Source: Ischnura elegans (Eukaryota; Arthropoda; Insecta; Odonata; Coenagrionidae). Taken from it: a stretch of 64,000 nt of DNA. Under the pieces are notes generated by a model, which saw nothing but the letters and a program-made list of their open reading frames with translations, was not told the origin of the DNA and searched no databases. Shown here piece after piece: positions 24,612 to 35,924 of the stretch. Location: positions 2,666,001 to 2,730,000 of the forward strand of contig NC_060258.1 of the NCBI RefSeq assembly GCF_921293095.1, read 5' to 3'. Made by a program: the position numbers and the translations under genes. The first letter of the stretch is position 1. Every line of letters starts with the position of its first letter.

Positions 24612-27386
24612 ATGCCTAGAAGGTGTTGTGTACCAGGCTGTAAATCGAATTATGACAGCACATTGAAAGGGAATGCTCCGGTATCAACGTTTGGATTCCC
24701 TAAAGATTCGGAAAGGAGAGAATTATGGCTGCGTGCTATTCCACGGAAGGACTGGATTCCATCATCGAATTCTGCCGTTTGCGTCCTGCATTTTGAAGAT
24801 AGTGATGTGATTAAGTTGCAGAAGTGTAGAAGTGCAAATGGTGTTGTGGAGGAAATTCCACTATCCTTCCCAAAATTGTGCGAAAATGCTGTGCCTCGTT
24901 TATTTGGAAATTTACCTGGGTACTTAACCAGTCGAAAGCCAACTGAAAGAAAAGACCCTGACAGCAGGCGTAGAGAAACATTGGAGCGTCATAACGAGCA
25001 GGTAAATACGTTCCTTAACAGTGATGGTGTTAGGGATTTTAATAATTTTATTAAGGAATTTCCTCAACATGTAGACAGCCAATTCTGGAATTGGAAAGTT
25101 AAAGACAATGATTGTGTGTATTTTTATGTTTTGAACATTGACGATTTACATTTTGACGAGTTAAAGGTGGTGTGCAGTGTTTATGTGCATAAGAATTTGA
25201 TTATAAAGGTAACTCTCAGGGGTATTGAAATTCCTTCGCATGATTTAAGCTGGGTAATGCCTTCTGATCTGAGGCTAACTAGATGGTCACAATTTGAAAA
25301 TTTATTAGCACGTTATAAGAACTTGTCTGCATCCAGTCCCAGTGTTAGTGTGAGCTATTACTTAAGAAAGGCTCAGGAAAACCTTGAAGCGGCGAGTAGT
25401 TTGGCAGACAATGAGGAAATCGTTGACAGTAAAACACTTGGCATCATTTTAGACCAGATTAAGCTAATGAACTCCAAAAAGCGAGTTTACAATCCATCCA
25501 CAATTTTGTTTGCATTTATGGTGTATTCTCTGTCCCCCACTGCCTATAATTACTGCAGGGAACATTTGATATTGCCGCACAAACGTTACCTTCAGTCACT
25601 CTCTTCTTCATTGAACATTTCTCCAGAAAGTAGCTCAGAAAGCACTTCGCATTACTTGCGTAACGTTTCGGCAAATCTCTCCTCCAGAGAAAAAGTTGTT
25701 TGCTTACTAATCGACGAAATATACGTCAATGGCCAGATAAGTTTTAAAAACCGTAATGTAGTGGGATTTGCTGAAAATAGTGACGAAACCGCAAAAACTG
25801 TGGTGAGTTACATGATTGCATCAGCATTTGGGAATTTCAGGGAAATCGTGAAACTATTGCCTGTCAGCAACATTTCTGGAGAGCAGTTGAAAGACGCTAC
25901 TATGGCCGTTATTGACTTTGTACAGGCTTTTCAGTTTAGGGTACTCTGTGTAATAACTGACAATAACAGAGTCAATCAAAACATGTACAGAACTTTATCT
26001 GATGGCGTTACTATTCCCAATCCAAGTTACGAAGGTGAAGTTATTTACCTTACATATGACTTTGTACATATTTTCAAAAATATCAGGAATAATTGGATCA
26101 ATTTAAAAAATGTTAACAAAACTTTTGTTTACCCTGATTTTGAGACTGGTGCGCCAAGATCAGCATCTTTTGAGCATTTAAGACAGTTCCACAAAAATGA
26201 ACAGCTCTCCCTCATCAAGGAAGCATTTAAACTCAATATTAAGACTTTATACCCGAGCAGTTTTGAACGTCAAAACGTCAGTTATGCGGACAATGTATTC
26301 CACCATACGACCATTGCATCCCTAAAAACTGTACCGGAGTACGAAGAAACATGTTTCTTCTTAGAAATTGTTAAGACTTGGTGGGATATAGTGAACACGA
26401 AAAGCAATTTCAAGGGGATTGCAAAGAGGAATATATGGTCTAAACCTATATATAGCATTAATGACAGAGGTTTTGTATTTCTTCAGAGGGTTATACCCTG
26501 GTTAATTAAATGGAGGGGGATGGATGGAAAGTTTGGCCTCTCCAAAGACACGTCTTTGGCAATGGAAAGGAGTACATCAGTGCTCCTTTCTATCATTGAG
26601 TATTCGATTCGAAATTTTCCTATTAGTTATGTGCTACCTGGTAAATTTCAGACTGACAATTTGGAGGAGAGGTTCAGTTTGTATCGGCGATTATCTGGTA
26701 CTAACTATCAGGTATCTTTCAGAGAAATTCTAGAGTCCGAAAAGAAATTACGAGTACGGAAATTACTTAATTTGGTCAAAGCTGGTAAAATAATCCTTCA
26801 CGAGGTTGTTGACTCCGGGAAAGAGGTAGAAGACAAATCTGGCATTGCAGATTTCTTACCTATTTTAGCTTCTGACTACTTGGACGATATATCATTGGAT
26901 GAATCATCTTTGTTGTATGTTTGTGGTTATGCATCCCATTGTTTAAATGTGGCCACATCTTGCAACTTATGCTGTGAGCTGCTTAGTGACTCCAAAGGAG
27001 GCAAAGTAAACAATGTTTACTTCGATTCACTTCAAAGAGGAGGATTGTATGTTCCATCGGAATATGTGAAATTGACTTTCATTCATGCATGCGCTGTATT
27101 TCAAGGGATTTTGAGTTGTGATGAAATGGAAACAAAATTTTTTAAAGGGACAGCCCAGCAAAATATTTTATGTGAGCTGGTAAAGTTAAGTGTGGAGAAC
27201 AGTGGGATATTTTCAAACATTGATCCTACGTGCCCTTGCGGTAGTTTGGTGGGATCCATTTCTCATAAATTAATTTCTATTTTCTGCAACATTTTGTTAA
27301 ATAACTACACAAAGTTTATCAATGACGAAGCGTTCGAGAAAAAGAGATCGAACAAGATAAGGAAAATTCAGACTCTTACCAGTTAG
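24612..27386 (+). CDS. P-element-type transposase with THAP domain
   Basis: A 924-residue protein in one frame, presumed to bind element ends and catalyse cut-and-paste transposition in the nucleus. Residues 1-98 form a THAP zinc finger: Cys6, Cys10, Cys57 and His60 as ligands, Trp39, and the closing AVPRLF at 93-98. From about residue 290 an RNase-H-like P-transposase fold follows, with Asp368 ('VVCLLIDEIYV') and Asp450 ('VLCVITDNNRVN') at the expected first two acidic positions. An insertion domain ('LTYDFVHIFKNIRNNW') and a C-terminal block with 'TDNLEERFSLYRRLSGTNYQ' match the P/THAP9 family. Length is typical. The ATG directly follows a pyrimidine-rich tract ending in AG, so a 5' UTR intron is possible (a donor-like gtaagg lies near 24502). 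No internal stop or frameshift is seen. A host-domesticated THAP gene is less likely, because the inverted repeats and target duplication are intact. Confidence 0.92.
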   Translation: MPRRCCVPGCKSNYDSTLKGNAPVSTFGFPKDSERRELWLRAIPRKDWIPSSNSAVCVLHFEDSDVIKLQKCRSANGVVEEIPLSFPKLCENAVPRLFGNLPGYLTSRKPTERKDPDSRRRETLERHNEQVNTFLNSDGVRDFNNFIKEFPQHVDSQFWNWKVKDNDCVYFYVLNIDDLHFDELKVVCSVYVHKNLIIKVTLRGIEIPSHDLSWVMPSDLRLTRWSQFENLLARYKNLSASSPSVSVSYYLRKAQENLEAASSLADNEEIVDSKTLGIILDQIKLMNSKKRVYNPSTILFAFMVYSLSPTAYNYCREHLILPHKRYLQSLSSSLNISPESSSESTSHYLRNVSANLSSREKVVCLLIDEIYVNGQISFKNRNVVGFAENSDETAKTVVSYMIASAFGNFREIVKLLPVSNISGEQLKDATMAVIDFVQAFQFRVLCVITDNNRVNQNMYRTLSDGVTIPNPSYEGEVIYLTYDFVHIFKNIRNNWINLKNVNKTFVYPDFETGAPRSASFEHLRQFHKNEQLSLIKEAFKLNIKTLYPSSFERQNVSYADNVFHHTTIASLKTVPEYEETCFFLEIVKTWWDIVNTKSNFKGIAKRNIWSKPIYSINDRGFVFLQRVIPWLIKWRGMDGKFGLSKDTSLAMERSTSVLLSIIEYSIRNFPISYVLPGKFQTDNLEERFSLYRRLSGTNYQVSFREILESEKKLRVRKLLNLVKAGKIILHEVVDSGKEVEDKSGIADFLPILASDYLDDISLDESSLLYVCGYASHCLNVATSCNLCCELLSDSKGGKVNNVYFDSLQRGGLYVPSEYVKLTFIHACAVFQGILSCDEMETKFFKGTAQQNILCELVKLSVENSGIFSNIDPTCPCGSLVGSISHKLISIFCNILLNNYTKFINDEAFEKKRSNKIRKIQTLTS

Positions 27387-27460
27387 TGTGTGAAAGAGAA
27401 CTATTCGCCTTTGTGAATACAATACTTGTGTATGCTTGTAAATACAACACTTATTGAGCG

Positions 27461-27466
27461 AATAAA
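27461..27466 (+). terminator. Polyadenylation signal of the P-type transposase
   Basis: AATAAA 75 bases after the stop codon and inside the element. Confidence 0.5.
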
Positions 27467-28570
27467 ATAGCTCTTGAAAATGTACTAGTTTTCTTTTCCA
27501 TACTGTCTTTCATTTCTTGCATCCGAGAAGCTTTCCTATTACCTGTTGCTTTGGTGTGTTTATAATTTTACAACTCTTTCCTTAATTCAGATAAAATGTG
27601 CATTTCCCCTGAATAATTACATATAAATCCAGGCATTTCCCGGCGATCCTCAAAATCGCATCTGCAGAGTTCTTCAAAGGTAAGAAATGCGAAGTACTGA
27701 CGGAACCTACTCAGAAACTCTTCCCAATGTTATTTATGCATTATTTCGAAAGTTTCTCTCCACAATAATCAGCAATGAATTAAACCATTTATGCTTCCTA
27801 GACAAAATATGTTCAGCAGCGTAATTTTCGGCGTCTCTGCGCATTCTTTGCTAATTGTGTAGGCAATGCTTGGATCGAGAAAGAGAATCGAAAGAATCGG
27901 GCCATCGTAGGACGGATAGGACTACCTAATCCGCTATTGCGGCGTTGCCAAATTTAACAGCACGGCTCGTAAGCTTAAGAAGGCATTGGTGGTATACACG
28001 TCGAACGGAACATACATATAAGTGGTTCGAATATTAAGTAAGAGTATTCATAGTTTTAATTAAAATTTCTGTCAATTGCACATGAGTCTGAGTTCTTAGT
28101 CCTTGAGGAAAAGGCAATTACAAAGGCCATTAATTATTCGCAAAGATTACTTTGCGTGGGATCAACGATGGACCAACGTTCATAGGAAAAATTACTATGG
28201 CAGTTTGTTTAATCATCGAAAAAATTAGCATGAAAGCTGTTTTAAGAAAGGGAGGGTTTGCCGTACGATTCGGTCGATTTTGAAATCCACCGAAAAATAT
28301 CGAGTGCGTAGGGTCGTAAGTATTTCCTTCTTTAGACGATCATCAATGATTTAATGCCAACCGTTAATGATGGAAGATTTCTTATACTACGCCGTATAAA
28401 GAGCATAAAAAAGATCGAACCGTAATCCTTATCTATATTTTATTTGAAACGCTGATGAGATGTTCTTATCAATGTAGTTTTTGGTTGGTATGAAGTCATT
28501 GAGGAAGTTATATTCTAGCCTATCCGCCAAATTCTAATCGCACTTCAACTATTTCAACTCTCGTGGCTAA

Positions 28571-29623
28571 TGCCGGGTCTACACTAGTAACTTAAGTGAC
28601 TACTAAAGTGGGCTCTGTACTTAAGTTGGTAGTGTAGGTGTCACCAGCTTCATTTAAGTACACCTCCACTTAAGTCATCTTAGAACCCAACTTAAATTGC
28701 GTAGGCAACTGTTTCCGCACGGTTGAAGCTCTTCATGTGTTGTAAATGGCACATAAATACCCATCTCACATCATCCCGTTGATTATGTTCTAAGTTGTGC
28801 TGTATTGTATGATGTGGTTATTGAGCGTTCTATTTCGTTAGTTAATTTCTAGTGTTGGGGATATTAATTCGACGAATTTATTTTGTAGTGTTTCTCATCT
28901 TATTGTTGGTTTTATTTCCGTGAAAACTAATTGCTATGCCTGTTGCTCACGGTGAAACTCGATTTATAAAACTTAGAAACGTTTTAAGGAATTTTAAGAC
29001 TGACAATGAGACGACGGCAGAGGATCCGGTAAAACAGTTTATTTTCCATGGTGTCATAATCGAAAATAACGTAAACGAATGCACTCAGTAACTTCCCACA
29101 CACTGTTATTGAAACTATTGCATAGGGCTTTAATGTTAGTCCTAGGGATGCCGAGGGAGATAAGATGTGGCGATTTCATTGGACGTGGGAAGAATTAATG
29201 GTTGAAATTTAACATCAATGGTTTTAATAAAGCAGTGGAATTTGACTAGCAATAAGTGTTTTTGTTTGCGTTATGAATATGTCATTCCACGAAGTCACGC
29301 TTAGTAATTCTAAATTCCTCTGGCTCCATCACCTCTCGCCATATAGCGTTCCCTCAGGAACTGAAATCGGTCTTTCCTTTTAACCTTCTGAATCCAAAAT
29401 GGTTAATTCACGGAGTTTGGAAGTTTATTTCAAATAACAGTCGCTTTGGATCAAAGAATCACTAATTGCTCTCCTTGACCTTCATCTGTCAACATAACTG
29501 TTTCCCGATATAGACAATCACGGTGCTGAAGTCGACTTAAAGCTCAAGTGTAGCTACCGCACCACATTTAAGATTATATTTAAGTGAAGTCACTTAAGTT
29601 AAGTGTGTAGTGTAGACAAGGCA
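28571..29623. mobile_element. TAA-flanked element, 1053 bp, PIF/Harbinger-like ends
   Basis: TAA flanks both sides (28568-28570 and 29624-29626). The ends are TGCCGGGTCTACACTA and its inverse-like TGTAGACAAGGCA. Subterminal sequence on both sides is rich in 'cttaagt' motifs, arranged in inverted order. A 3-bp TAA duplication is typical of PIF/Harbinger elements, but no DDE transposase is present, so it is a non-autonomous or heavily deleted copy. One 51-codon frame is inside (28936-29091). Confidence 0.65.
28936..29091 (+). CDS. 51-codon open frame inside TAA-flanked element
   Basis: Starts ATGCCTGTT and encodes a basic then acidic peptide ('RFIKLRNVLRNFKTDNETTA'). Not recognised. It could be the truncated start of the element's accessory or transposase gene, with the rest deleted. 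It has no downstream continuation in any frame. Confidence 0.25.
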   Translation: MPVAHGETRFIKLRNVLRNFKTDNETTAEDPVKQFIFHGVIIENNVNECTQ

Positions 29624-29742
29624 TAAACTCAGCGTCCAAAGATAAATGGAGAAGCGTTGAGGTCGTAAATGCGGATATCTCTCCACTCCTGATATCTTAT
29701 CTCCTCACCAAATTCACTCTGCCTTCACCTGTCTTTTGTCTC

Positions 29743-29830
29743 TTAACAAGTTCGCTGCCGATTCGGTCATAATGACCGAAACACGTACTTCATCTTCTTC
29801 GCACCGTTTCGGTCATTACGATTGAAGAGT
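29743..29830. repeat. TTAA-started hairpin block
   Basis: After a TTAA at 29743, sequence 29762-29780 is a perfect palindrome (TTCGGTCATAATGACCGAA). 29771-29785 can alternatively pair with 29805-29820 (cgtttcggtcattacg). The start resembles ends of piggyBac-like small elements such as the one at 35044, but I could not find a matching right end. Confidence 0.45.
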
Positions 29831-30908
29831 GAGTCACTTTCTTTTAGCCTCTCGTAGTACGGGGTTGGTCATGGCTGCTTCAGTATATGATTTGACCGAC
29901 ACGGCGCACATAGGCGAATGCACACGAAACTCAAATGGAAAGTATCCAATTATTGAAAGGAAAGGAAGAAGAGAAAAAGAACGTCGGCGCAATGGGTGAA
30001 TTCGTTTAAAAATCAGCGGTAAGGAACGTGTTCAGATGAAATAATTCCCATTATCTCTTTCGTTCAAAGGCCGCTCTCTAGGAATGATGGGAAAAATACC
30101 CTTTTCATGTGGAAGCATTTAACAACAGGTATAGCTACAGCAACAATAGCTATATGGGCAGAGATAAGTTCCAACGAATAAAAGTCTTCCCTCTGCAGCC
30201 ATTTTCTTGCAAGCGAAAATCAAGAAAACCCAAAGGCTGCCGCCCACCTACCATGAGTCGATGACGTCACAAGGGTTCTCGTTTGTGGTCAACCCACCTC
30301 AATGCATGAAAGCCTTGATAATTTAGGACTACATTTCCTTAGCGCTGGCCCTGTATGATTTTTCGAACAAAAGATATGAAATGCTTAACTCCGAGAAATT
30401 CTAAGCAAGTGAAATTGGCAAAGAAAAATCAGATCAATCTCTGCGAAAAGTGTAGTAAGAGTACTCTTTACGCTAAATTTTCATTACTATTGATCACAGA
30501 ACTTAGAGAAATCTGTTTGGACCAATCTTGTTTAAAATACGTTTACTCTTTTTCTGTCCCTTTGAAAATTTTCTTACTCTCTAAAAATTTTTTTTTCCTT
30601 ATAATTCATTGCCAGCCGTGGTAGGTTTACCATTGACAAGAAATATTACGTCGTTGCTGGATAGCAGGATATTTTTAGTAATATTACCAAAAGACCTCAG
30701 TAGACATTGCCACGCACGGACTCGAATAATATACCTATAATAGATTAGAATTTTTTAATATTAATCTATAAAATCTCTCCTTTAAGTCAGAAACAAGAAC
30801 ATTCATGGATGAATATATATGACCGAGATCACGGATGTTAGGAAAAAAAAGCTACGATTTATGCTGTTATGAGCAGATAACTCAAATTGTCAACGATTTT
30901 AAGCGTTG
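29831..30908. other. Intergenic, nothing recognised
   Basis: Includes TGACGTCA at 30262 followed by CAAGGG. The 89-codon frame at 30355-30624 is AT-driven and has no family signature. Confidence 0.4.
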
Positions 30909-31217
30909 CAGGGACGCAGCTAAGAATTAAGGCTAGGGGGTATTTATGCACAACTAATACTTAGGGGTGTTGGGGTATCGCATACCCACCAGGGTAAGCA
31001 GGAGTTGCGGGGGCCCTCCTCCAGAAAAATCTTTTAATAATGGTTCAAAATTGCGAGTTTTACGGCCTTCTGAGGGATGTTTGATTAACCCTAACACTAT
31101 TCTATAAGTAATAGCGATCCGAATAAGTAAAATGGACTAATTTTTAAAAATATCTCTGAGCCTTGGGGGAGGGGGATATGGGGGTATCCCCCATATCCCC
31201 CTCTCGCTGCGCCACTG
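30909..31217. mobile_element. hAT-type MITE, second copy
   Basis: Begins CAGGGACGCAGCTAAGAATTAAG and ends CTCGCTGCGCCACTG, the same termini and internal blocks as the 23663 element but in the opposite orientation and about 90 bases longer. The flanking 8 bases do not match, so the insertion site has changed or an end is altered. Confidence 0.7.
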
Positions 31218-32299
31218 CCAAAAACGATCATAAAACTCCCGTTACCGTTTTTCCTTTTTCCACGTATTTGATGTAGATTATTTCGCATGCATCCAAAACG
31301 TCGTTGCCATGACCTGACCGGCCCATTTCACCATCTTTGGAGCCTTTATCTTCAAAAAAAATCCCTCGTTTTACCTGTTAATTTGTTTATGTGGTATTGC
31401 GATGAATCCATACTTCATCGAAGGTAATGTTTCAACGCGGAAATCTCCAGGACTGCGAAGTAAAAGCGCCAAAACAACCCTTGAGTTGACCATGCGAACG
31501 AAGCGCTTCGCGCTTCGAACGCGCGACATGTATTTATAAGAACTAAAATATTACAATAATGTATGTAATACTAGAATATTGCAATTGCAAGTAGAACTAA
31601 AATATTGCAATAATGTTTTCTCCTAATTCTTTAGGCGGAATTTGGGGAAAAAATTAAAAAAGAATTGAGTAAATACTCTTCAATTCAAAATTTTCACCAG
31701 GTCTTTAAAGTGATTATGTGTGAGAAAAATTGCGTATATCTCAAATAGATATTCTATTGACGGCAATGGAAATATTTTGCGTCTGTCAATAATAGATAAA
31801 AGAAAATTCCGTTTTTTATGTTTTTTAAGTTATCACTGACTTTTACAACAAGATATTGGTCAAAAGAAGGCGATAAGACGTGGATTTGGTTGGGAAATCA
31901 TTGAGCCAAAGCATATTTATATTATTGAAAAAAATAAACTTTTCAAACAAATCCTGTCTGGACGAAAAAGACAGATTTGTAAATCATGGGCTACATTTGA
32001 TGACTTGAATTTTAAATTTTTAATATTCGTGATACTTTGCATCATTTGCCAATTGATGAGCAAATGATACCTCATTTCTTGATTGAAGCTTTTGCGGCTC
32101 ATATTTTTAAATGATACCTCACTTCGCCGCAGCGCAAAAATGTTCTTTAAAAACAAGCCGTTTAGATTAGGCTTTAAATTTCGGCGATTTTTTCAGACGA
32201 CTTTAGGATTCAACCAGGCGATGGTAAACGACTTTGATCGAATGTTAGGCTAGGGAGCAAGTGTTATTCTGGAATTTCTCAAGGTTTTCCCTGAACCTT
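31218..32299. other. Intergenic, nothing recognised
   Basis: AT-rich and without repeats or frames I can identify. Confidence 0.35.
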
Positions 32300-32309
32300 C
32301 TAACAATCG

Positions 32310-32640
32310 CATTTTTTTCAAGGACTTCTTTATATCGTGCATACTATTTATTGTTTTGAAAGAAAAAGGATCTTTGACACTGGAATGCGGAAGTGTCTGA
32401 TGGAATATAGGAAAACCGTCGGCATAAAACCGAAATAATCCTGAACCCTCTAATAATTTCTCAAATTTTTCCCTAATCCCACTAATCAGCATATGTTTTT
32501 CAATAACTTCCTTACGTCTTGCAAACTATATTTGTTTTGAAAGATAAAGGATGTTTGACACTGGAACCATACGTGAAAATAGATAGGGGGAGTGCCTGAT
32601 ATAATTTAGAGACAACATCGATATAAAACCGAGAGGAACG
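32310..32640. repeat. Diverged tandem duplication, about 190-bp unit
   Basis: Segments starting 'ttttcaaggacttc' (32317) and 'tttttcaataacttcc' (32495) share 'tgttttgaaaga', 'tttgacactgga' and 'cataaaaccgag'/'tataaaaccgag' in order. The minus-strand open frames here are by-products of the repeat. Confidence 0.6.
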
Positions 32641-34420
32641 TGAAAACAAGCATTTAATGAAGCTGTAGTTAAGTATTGTTTGATGGAATGATAGCTCGGT
32701 TGTCAGTGTAGACAGCAATACATGTTCTGTGCTTCCATGGGGCACAGGGAAACGTTTCAGCAGACAAAAAATACTATTCCACAGCCTCGAGTCATTGGGG
32801 AGTGTAGTAAATACATAAAAGGTCTGTACATACGTGATAATGCTAATACAAGTTACCGCATTATAATTCGGGGGGAAAGGAGGTCCTAGTTAATCAACAT
32901 CATGATTGGTAGGGAATGCAATGTAGTTAAAATAACTGCGGGTTGGGCTGGATATTATCATTTTTACTCTTAAAATGGATTCATATCATCTGCATAACAA
33001 AATTTAAAAATATAATAATACTTATGATTAGCATTTAGATTTAAAAAATTCAAGGATAAGGTGGGCTATGGAGCACAGCATCATGGCCAATAGGAGGTGA
33101 ACATCAGGAGGTCCTTTTGAACTTTATTACAAAATTTTTCATGATAGAATCTGATGCACCATATGCATATACTAATTTCAAACCAAAATAATCACTGAAA
33201 CTTCGAGCGATACGATTTTTATTTTATCTGTGTGGAGCATCATATGCAATATTGGATAAAGCTGCACAACAGTTTGCAACAAAAATTAAAAAAATTCTGG
33301 TTTAATCACATCTTATTAAATGAAATGCTGTTTCTTCAAATGTACCTTGAATGGCATTGTACAGAATATAGTGTGATACCACATAAGTAATTTAATTATA
33401 CAAACAATATGCATACATTTACAACTACATGATAATTGATTTGATTATTGAAATAATAAATACATTACTTCTTCATAGTATCATGACATTTTTAAAAATA
33501 AAAGTGAAGAAAAATAATGCAAAATAGATAAGAAAAGGCAATATATTAAGTGAGGTTATCTTGGGATTCCTCTTCAGAGGTAAGCCAACAGATAAAAAAG
33601 GGAATTATTCAGAGATGCATAGCTTTTCTCAATGATATGCATTCATTATCCTAGATTATCAATTACAAGTGATAATCACAAAGCAATTTACACGTAAAAT
33701 ATTTACCATCAGACATTATTATAATATTTTTTAAATCCACATATAATGACACTACTGCAGATTAGTTAATGGAATTATTATATTATATTTATGTCTAAAT
33801 GAACATATTTACAAAATCTGGATGGTTAATTTTGTCTTGTTAACTGGAGTGTTGTAGCACAGGTAAAATTATAAATTCAGAAATGCCTTGGAAAAATCAA
33901 TTATTGTAAATGGATTTTCTTTTGAAAAAAACTACACATTATAACTGCAAGCTAGAGGGAAATGTCTTTCAAGGGAATGGGTCAGTCAAGGCAAGAGCAA
34001 TGAACCGAAACAAACCAATGTTTATCTAAGAGCTACACAAACATGAGTACATCCGGCGAAATGTAGTTCTAACAAATAGGAAAGATCGGCATATATTGCA
34101 AATAGATTTATGTGCATGATGGCTTTCAGATAAATATTAGGATTACTTTGGTAGGCCAAAATGGTGCATTCCTTCCATTTACTAATATCGTAAATGAGAT
34201 GCAAAGTGAGATATAATCAAAAATACAAATGTCACTGCGGCATGACTAGGAATAGGCTGATAAAATTGTGTGCCCACAAGATTAAAACAATATGCATCTT
34301 AAAATGTGATTACCTACCGAATGAAAAAGTGCCACGCAGCAAACATGAAATCAACATAAATGTCTGAGTATAATCATAAGATATTTGTAATGATTAGACT
34401 AAACACATGAGTAATGAAGT
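32641..34420. other. Very AT-rich intergenic stretch
   Basis: No gene or repeat recognised. It lies downstream of the minus-strand ankyrin gene and may contain its 3' UTR or introns. Confidence 0.35.
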
Positions 34421-34532
34421 TTACCCAATAAAAACTGACAGGCTTAAAGAAAATAAATGAATGTAAACAGAATTTTCATCTTCAGGACTGGCTCCATCAC
34501 AACATCCAAAGTATATCAGGCGAAATTCATCT
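34421..34532 (-). CDS. Possible last exon of the ankyrin gene
   Basis: On the minus strand a good acceptor (tatattttcggtttcag) is followed by an open stretch reading 'DEFRLIYFGCCDGASPEDEN' and on to a stop at 34421-34423. Its frame (one base before the first full codon) does not fit directly onto the phase-0 donor at 36453, so an intervening exon would be needed. Offered only as a candidate. Confidence 0.25.
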
Positions 34533-35043
34533 CTGAAACCGAAAATATAAATAAATGGAATGAAAAATAATGAAATCACAAACAAAATGCAATGTCAATA
34601 TTAAGTCAATATTCACACTGAGGTAAAATATTACCTCCATTTAAAAAATGCAATGGCAGTAATTATAATCAACAATTATCAAATATCTTCGAACAAACAT
34701 ATGTTCTACAAGAATCATTTATAAGTAGAAAATAATGCAGGACTTTCACTTTTGTTTGGAATTTACATACAAATCACTGGATTAATATATCACGGATTTG
34801 AATATAGACACACTTCAATTTCCTTAAATTATTTCTTCTTTACTTTGATATTTATCCATTAGATTAGAGTTCGATAGCTTTGAATAGTCACCTTCTTAAA
34901 CTTATGACATATAAGAAAATATTTGAGCTATAATACACGATATCTTTTGAAAAGAAATCTGCATTTCAAATATAAAGAAGTATGTTTGACTACAATACAT
35001 TACCTTCAAATATGTTAAAATTACCAAACCCCACTCCCATTAA

Positions 35044-35831
35044 CCTTTTCGCGCCGAATGCCACACCGGTGCGGTGAGGACTTTTTCCCATGAACAACGA
35101 ATGCCACACCTGTGCGGCGTTAATTTTCCTAACCTAAGCAACGGTCACTTTTTTCGACCTGTGCGGCACAGGTCGAAAAAAGTGACCGTAGCAGACACAA
35201 TAGACCCACGGACGCGGTTGTCCCTCGTGATCCGCCTTAGTGCGAGCCCAGTCCCATCTTTGGCCGCTTAGGTCGACCCTTTCTTATCCTCTCCACGCGG
35301 TCAACTACTGTTATTTGCAGTGCGTTTTCCAAAACTATATTTGTTGCTTACTTTTCATATCTATTGCTATAAATGAATTCATTGTTTTTTGCTGACCACA
35401 TGGAAATTTCAAACAAAATTCTAACGTTAATATCAACGGAGTTATAGACCAACTAGTAAATATACTAAATCCGTCTAAATTAACGTTAGAACTTCGTTTA
35501 AAATTTCTACACGCTCAGAAAAGAAACACAAAATTCATTTTGAATGTAAAAAATCCATGCGAACAACAAATATTTGCATATATTTTGCACTAATATTTTA
35601 GCCAGTTGACCACGGACTCGTCCTAGGAAGGGGCTTTTAATCCTTCGAGGGTCTGGGACAGAGGCCGAGGAAAGGGATCGGTGCCCCACTGAGTTGGGTG
35701 CAAAAATGGTTAGGGAGGGAACCACTGCCTTCGGTCGATGCGAAAAAGCTTCGTGCAGGAGAGTAAAGAAAACTTTCAAGAGACTAGTATTGAGGAAAAA
35801 TTTCCCTCAACGAAGGTCCAGCGCGAAAGGG
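35044..35831. mobile_element. piggyBac-like non-autonomous element, 788 bp
   Basis: TTAA flanks both ends (35040-35043 and 35832-35835). Termini are CCTTTTCGCGC and, inverted, CCCTTTCGCGC. TTAA target sites with CCC(T)-type ends are the hallmark of piggyBac elements. The interior has no transposase; frames at 35074-35271 and 35507-35779 have no family signature. 'CGAATGCCACACC' followed by GTGCGG-type sequence is repeated at 35055 and 35098, and a perfect hairpin lies at 35141-35189. Confidence 0.78.
35141..35189. repeat. Perfect 24-nt inverted repeat with 1-nt centre
   Basis: 35141-35164 (ACGGTCACTTTTTTCGACCT then GTGC) is exactly inverted at 35166-35189 around a single G. It lies near the left end of the piggyBac-like element. 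Such a perfect palindrome could form a cruciform or an RNA hairpin. Confidence 0.85.
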
Positions 35832-35924
35832 TTAAATCAAACTATTCATAGAACACATAGGAGTAACACCTAAGGATTAAGGATCCAAAGTACCAGAGGT
35901 TTCATTTCACCTCTGCATGCAAAA

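Larger units (their letters stand above)
24201..27988 (+). mobile_element. Complete P-type DNA transposon, 3788 bp
   Basis: The left end (CAATGCCTTCTTAAGC...) and the inverse of the right end match over 28 bases with one mismatch. A further conserved subterminal block (AAATTTGGCAAC) and an AGGTAGTCC block occur in both ends. GTGGTAT is duplicated directly outside (24194-24200 and 27989-27995); P elements usually make 8-bp duplications, so this is 7 of 8 or a slightly shifted end. The single internal gene reads without interruption. Together these indicate a recent, possibly still mobile, insertion. Confidence 0.88.
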
